NCBI GenBank assembly: GCA_015478895.1
Contig: JADMKK010000002.1
Location: forward strand, 1 to 47,871
Length of the DNA stretch: 47,871 nt
DNA from: Comamonas sp.
Lineage (GTDB): Bacteria; Pseudomonadota; Gammaproteobacteria; Burkholderiales; Burkholderiaceae_C
Direction: 5' to 3'
Positions 44,504 through 47,871 of the stretch are shown here, one piece after another (the first letter of the stretch is position 1; every line of letters begins with the position of its first letter). A program made the translations under genes and the position numbers. The notes beneath the pieces are model-generated. The model made no database searches. It was not told the origin of the DNA and was given only the letters and a program-made list of their open reading frames with translations.

Positions 44504-46402
44504 TTACAGCACCTCGCTGGCAAAGTCGGCCAGGCGTGAACGCTCGCCGCGTGCCAGTTGGATATGGCCGCCATGCGCCCAGCCTTTAAAGCGATCCACC
44601 GCAAACGTCAGGCCCGAGGAGCCTTCGGTCAGGTACGGCGTATCGATCTGCGCCAGGTTGCCCATGCAGATGATCTTGGTGCCCGGGCCAGCGCGGGTGA
44701 TCAAGGTCTTCATCTGTTTGGGCGTCAGGTTTTGCGCTTCGTCGATGATGACGTACTTGTTCAGAAAGGTGCGGCCCCGCATGAAGTTCATGCTCTTGAT
44801 TTTGATGCGGCTGCGAATCAGCTCATTGGTGGCAGAGCGCCCCCATTCGCCGGGATTGCCGCCGTCGCCCTTGGCCAAGAACTCCAGGTTGTCGTCCAGC
44901 GCGCCCATCCAGGGGCCCATCTTTTCTTCTTCAGTACCGGGCAAAAAGCCAATGTCCTCACCGACGCTGACGGTGGCGCGCGTCATGATGATTTCGGTGT
45001 AGCGACGGTCATCCAGCACTTGCGACAAGCCTGCAGCCAAGGCCATCAGGGTCTTGCCCGTGCCGGCAGTGCCGGTCAGCGAGACAAAGTCCACATTCGG
45101 ATCCATCAGTAGGTTCAGCGCAAAGTTTTGCTCGCGGTTGCGTGCATTCACACCCCAGACGCTGTGCTTGCTGCTGCCGTAATCGCGCAGGGTTTGCAGC
45201 ACCACGGTGTTATCGCGAATCTCTGTCACGCGCGCGTGCAGGCTGGGCTCGCCTGGTGCTTCAAAGTAGACGTACTGGTTGATCAGCATCTGGCTGGTGA
45301 CAGCGCCGCTCAAGCGGTAGAAGGTGCGGCCAGTTTCCTGCCAGCTCTCGACATTCTTGGCTTTTTTCCAGAAGTCGGCGGGCAAAGCCAGGCTGCCGGT
45401 ATAGAGCAAGTCACCATCATCGAGTGTCTTGTCGTTTCGGTAGTCCTCCGCAGGCAGACCCAAGGCGCGTGCCTTGACGCGCATATTGATGTCTTTGGAC
45501 ACCAGAACGACTTCTTGCTGGCCTTGTTTGAGCAGGCGCAGGGCTTGCACTATGCCCAAGATTTGATTGTCCGCCTTGCCTTGCGGCAGGCTGGAGGGCA
45601 GCTTGTTATCCAATGGCACCGTCTGAAAGAACAAGTGGCCCGTGGCACCCTTGTGACCGGTGGCGTCCAACTGCAGGCCGGCCGCCAGGTCGGCGTCTTT
45701 TTGCACATCCACCAAAGCATCCAGTGTGCGGCTGACTTGGCGGCCATTGCGGGCCACTTCAGTCATGCCGCGCTTGTGGCCATCGAGCTCTTCCAGCACC
45801 ACCATGGGCAGGTAGATATCGTGCTCCTGGAAGCGGAAGATGCTGGTCGGGTCATGCAGCAGCACATTGGTGTCCAGCACAAACAGGCACGATTGCGCAC
45901 TGCGCTTTTTGGTGCTGCGCAGGGGCGTGGTTACTGATGCGGCCGGTGCTGGCGTCGGTGCCATATGCTTGTTGGCTGCCTGGGGCGTCGGCTTGGCAGC
46001 GGGTGCAGTAACTGTCGGATTTGGTACGGGTGCTGGTGCTGCAACTAGGGGTTTTGTAGTTGCCGCTGCGTTGCTGACCGGAGCAGCCGTTGCGGCAGCG
46101 CTGGCTTGTGCCGCCGCGCGTTGGCGGGCCAAGCTTTGGGCTGCAGCGTTGGTGGCAGCACTGGCTGTGGCTGTTGCCGGGGTGGTCTTTTTGCTGCTGC
46201 GCGCAGGTTTGGAGGCTGCCGTCTTGGTTGCGCTGGCCGTGTTGGCAGTTGTGACAACGGGAGCGGCTAAGACGGCGGGTTCGTCATCTAGCTGGATGAC
46301 GGCTTGCTTGGCGGCTGTGCGTTTGGGCACACTTGCCGTGACATCAAACGCTTCTTTGGCAACGCGGGCAGCGCGTTTGCTGGGGGCTGGAGGCAATGGC
46401 AT
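44504..46402 (-). CDS. PIN-domain PhoH-like ATPase
   Basis: A 632-residue fusion of an N-terminal low-complexity Ala/Thr/Pro/Lys-rich segment (1 to about 165), a PIN ribonuclease-type domain (from LFVLDTNVLLHDPTSIFRFQ to about 300, with DTN and VVLEELDGHKRG) and a PhoH ATPase domain (about 400-630) with Walker A SLTGTAGTGKTLMALAAGL and Walker B YVIIDEAQNLTPKQMKTLIT. PIN-PhoH proteins (PhoH2 type) are reported to unwind and cleave RNA in some bacteria. The N-terminal segment is longer than the core requires. The downstream small membrane protein is coupled to it. Confidence 0.9.
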   Translation of the reverse strand: MPLPPAPSKRAARVAKEAFDVTASVPKRTAAKQAVIQLDDEPAVLAAPVVTTANTASATKTAASKPARSSKKTTPATATASAATNAAAQSLARQRAAAQASAAATAAPVSNAAATTKPLVAAPAPVPNPTVTAPAAKPTPQAANKHMAPTPAPAASVTTPLRSTKKRSAQSCLFVLDTNVLLHDPTSIFRFQEHDIYLPMVVLEELDGHKRGMTEVARNGRQVSRTLDALVDVQKDADLAAGLQLDATGHKGATGHLFFQTVPLDNKLPSSLPQGKADNQILGIVQALRLLKQGQQEVVLVSKDINMRVKARALGLPAEDYRNDKTLDDGDLLYTGSLALPADFWKKAKNVESWQETGRTFYRLSGAVTSQMLINQYVYFEAPGEPSLHARVTEIRDNTVVLQTLRDYGSSKHSVWGVNARNREQNFALNLLMDPNVDFVSLTGTAGTGKTLMALAAGLSQVLDDRRYTEIIMTRATVSVGEDIGFLPGTEEEKMGPWMGALDDNLEFLAKGDGGNPGEWGRSATNELIRSRIKIKSMNFMRGRTFLNKYVIIDEAQNLTPKQMKTLITRAGPGTKIICMGNLAQIDTPYLTEGSSGLTFAVDRFKGWAHGGHIQLARGERSRLADFASEVL

Positions 46403-46433
46403 GGTGTTTCAGTCCTTGTTTTTCAGGGCTGTA

Positions 46434-46472
46434 AAAAACACAAAGCCGCTGGGCACAGGCCCGAGCGGCTTT
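46434..46472 (-). terminator. Terminator after the peroxiredoxin gene
   Basis: AAAGCCGCT (46442-46450), 13-base middle containing GGGC/GCCC pairing, AGCGGCTTT (46464-46472); on the minus strand GTGTTTTTT follows. Confidence 0.75.
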
Positions 46473-46575
46473 GGAGGGAAAGGTTTTGCAATGCAGGGAG
46501 AAACGCACAAAGGCATGCGGCCCATTATGCATGGCCTGCCACGGGCTGATAGCACGGTGGCAAGCGTGTAGGGCT

Positions 46576-47064
46576 TTAGGCGGCCTTCTTGGCTGCAGCC
46601 TTCAAGTCTTTAACGGCTTTCAGGACGTCATCCACGTGTCCGGGCACCTTCAGGCCGCGCCACTCTTGCACCAGGATGCCGTTGGTATCGATCAAGAAGG
46701 TGGAGCGCTCAATGCCCTTGACCTTCTTGCCGTACATGATCTTGTTCTTGACCACGCCGAACATGTGGCACATCTTCTCTTCGGTATCAGCGATGAGTTC
46801 GAAGGGCAGTTCCAGCTTGGCCTTGAATTCGTTGTGCGAATTCATGTTGTCGCGCGACACGCCAAAAAGCACAGCGCCGGTTTTTTCAAAGTCTTTGAAC
46901 CTATCGCGGAACTGCATGGCTTCGGTGGTGCAACCAGGCGTATTGTCCTTCGGGTAGAAGTACAGAATCAGAATCTGGCCTGTGTGCGAGGTGTTGGATA
47001 CCTTCACACCACTTGTAGCATTGGCTTCGAATTCGGGAAGGGCTTTATTAACAACGATCGCCAT
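46576..47064 (-). CDS. bcp: Thioredoxin-dependent peroxiredoxin, Bcp/PrxQ type
   Basis: Thiol peroxidase (162 aa) that reduces hydrogen peroxide and organic hydroperoxides. The peroxidatic cysteine lies in PKDNTPGCTTEAMQFRDRF; the FGVSRDNMNSHNEFKAKLEL and GIERSTFLIDTNGILVQEW segments are typical. The resolving cysteine five residues later, present in E. coli Bcp, is replaced by Met, so this is a one-cysteine or atypical form. A lysine/alanine-rich tail ends the protein. It is the gene upstream of phoH, with a terminator between. Confidence 0.94.
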   Translation of the reverse strand: MAIVVNKALPEFEANATSGVKVSNTSHTGQILILYFYPKDNTPGCTTEAMQFRDRFKDFEKTGAVLFGVSRDNMNSHNEFKAKLELPFELIADTEEKMCHMFGVVKNKIMYGKKVKGIERSTFLIDTNGILVQEWRGLKVPGHVDDVLKAVKDLKAAAKKAA

Positions 47065-47201
47065 GCGCTTTGATCTCTCGGGTGTAGTCGTTGGAAAGTC
47101 GAGGGGTGTAAGGTGTTATTGCTTTTATGGATAAGTACGCCCCCGACCGCAACCTGTAATTTTACCCTGAATCACAAGATTTGACGAGCCCCCTGCGGAT
47201 A

Positions 47202-47570
47202 CTACTCTAAGATCAGTGCGGCTATTACATTGCGGCCTTCTGCCGCCAAAACGTTGTAGGTGCGGCAGGCGGCGTGCGTGTCCATGGTCTCGAAGCCAAT
47301 TCGTTTGGCCATCAAGGGCTGCAACCACGATGGATGCACAAAACGCAGCTTTGCCCCAGAGCCAAAAATGATGAGTTCGGCATTGAGTTCTGCCAGCGCC
47401 GCGAAATGCTCCGCAGTCAGTGAATCAAAACTGGTGCAGTTCCAGGGGCGCAGAAAGCCGCTGGACGCCATCACGATGTTGCCTTGGTGCTCGATTTTGT
47501 CCACGGCGATCCAGCCGGGGCCGTAGGCTGTGACCATTTGCACGTCAGCGTGGTCGGAGTGGAGTTGCAT
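47202..47570 (-). CDS. Mth938-like domain protein (DUF498)
   Basis: A 122-residue soluble protein of the Mth938/NDUFAF3-like family. Motifs: MVTAYGPGWIAVD, SSGFLRPWNCTSFDSLTAEH, ELIIFGSGAKLRFVHPSWLQ and GFETMDTHAACRTYNVLAAE-GRNV near the end. In mitochondria a relative assists complex I assembly; the bacterial role is not established. ATG 47570 has AGGAA upstream; the longer open frame to 47741 is rejected. It is divergent from the aminotransferase gene. Confidence 0.88.
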   Translation of the reverse strand: MQLHSDHADVQMVTAYGPGWIAVDKIEHQGNIVMASSGFLRPWNCTSFDSLTAEHFAALAELNAELIIFGSGAKLRFVHPSWLQPLMAKRIGFETMDTHAACRTYNVLAAEGRNVIAALILE

Positions 47571-47746
47571 AAAGGTTCCTTGTGAGGCGTACTCTGAAAC
47601 AGGCAAAGTGCAGTCCCTCTGTAGAAAGGGATTATGGGCACCTTGGTTTACGGGGATGCCCTGCGCCTGAAGTGTGGTCAAATTATAGGTTTCACCGAGG
47701 CGCTGTCGCGTCTTGGCACCACTTCGAGCAATCTGGAACACCTGCC

Positions 47747-47871
47747 ATGAAGACCGTCCAAAAATCCGCCAAATTAGCTAACGTCTGTTATGACATCCGC
47801 GGGCCGATCATGGACGCGGCCAAACAGATGGAAGAAGACGGCCACAAGATCATCAAGCTCAACATCGGCAA
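47747..47871 (+). CDS. AlaA-type aminotransferase, N-terminal fragment
   Basis: The first 41 codons of a class I PLP aminotransferase that continues past the window. MKTVQKSAKLANVCYDIRGP and MDAAKQMEEDGHKIIKLNIG match the start of AlaA, the glutamate-pyruvate transaminase that makes alanine. In several betaproteobacteria this gene is followed by hom and thrC, but that cannot be seen here. The upstream gap of 176 bases should hold promoters for both divergent genes. Confidence 0.85.
   Translation, partial: MKTVQKSAKLANVCYDIRGPIMDAAKQMEEDGHKIIKLNIG

Overview
The window comes from a betaproteobacterium of the order Burkholderiales, most likely family Comamonadaceae and possibly Comamonas. This placement rests on gene order and protein style: lepA-lepB-DUF4845-rnc-era-recO-pdxJ-acpS; leuC-entericidin-leuD-leuB-asd-fimV-truA-trpF-trpB-trpA-accD; rpsF-priB-rpsR-rplI-dnaB; and a PIN-PhoH gene. 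The genus is a guess. The DNA is moderately GC-rich and almost wholly chromosomal core. No tRNA, rRNA, CRISPR array, phage or transposase gene was seen.

Layout. 1-8469 (+): the lepA tail, signal peptidase, RNase III, Era, RecO, PdxJ, AcpS, NagZ and a phosphofructokinase with a hybrid nucleotide/PPi signature. 8812-12507 (+): a chemoreceptor, an unknown protein and PurT. 12598-15842: an MscS channel, two decayed genes (a GGDEF tail and a LON-N-domain protein) around lysS, then YggT on the + strand. 16490-30183 (-): one long biosynthetic block holding accD, trpA, trpB, trpF, truA, fimV, asd, leuB, leuD, an entericidin-like lipoprotein, leuC and a LysR regulator. 30517-36474 (-): a TonB receptor closely resembling E. 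coli PqqU/YncD, a porin, and a membrane PQQ-dependent dehydrogenase. 36830-40654 (-): dnaJ, dnaK and grpE with sigma-32-type promoters. 40849-43950 (+): rpsF, priB, rpsR, rplI and dnaB. 44102-47570 (-): a small membrane protein, PIN-PhoH, a Bcp/PrxQ peroxiredoxin and an Mth938-like protein. The start of an AlaA-type aminotransferase (+) closes the window.

How the genes work together. PqqU, the porin and the PQQ dehydrogenase read as a cofactor-scavenging and periplasmic sugar- or polyol-acid-oxidising set. No pqq biosynthesis gene is in the window, so the organism may import PQQ to activate the apoenzyme. The trp, leu and asd genes are grouped with a pseudouridine synthase, a polarity protein and a fatty-acid synthesis subunit, as is usual in this order.

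The least expected signals are these. (1) A 31-codon threonine-rich reading frame just upstream of asd (25448-25543) is followed by competing hairpins and a segment complementary to the asd ribosome-binding site. It is a candidate threonine-sensing leader. (2) The PQQ uptake/use module. (3) A family of short palindromic repeats (core arms CCCTT...AAGGG with flanking AGCT and AGAGGCC) recurs about eight to ten times between genes; it supplies the last codons of purT and the first codons of trpF. (4) Two clear gene ruins flank lysS. (5) A 17-bp-arm inverted repeat, resembling a MITE or small RNA, lies behind dnaB.
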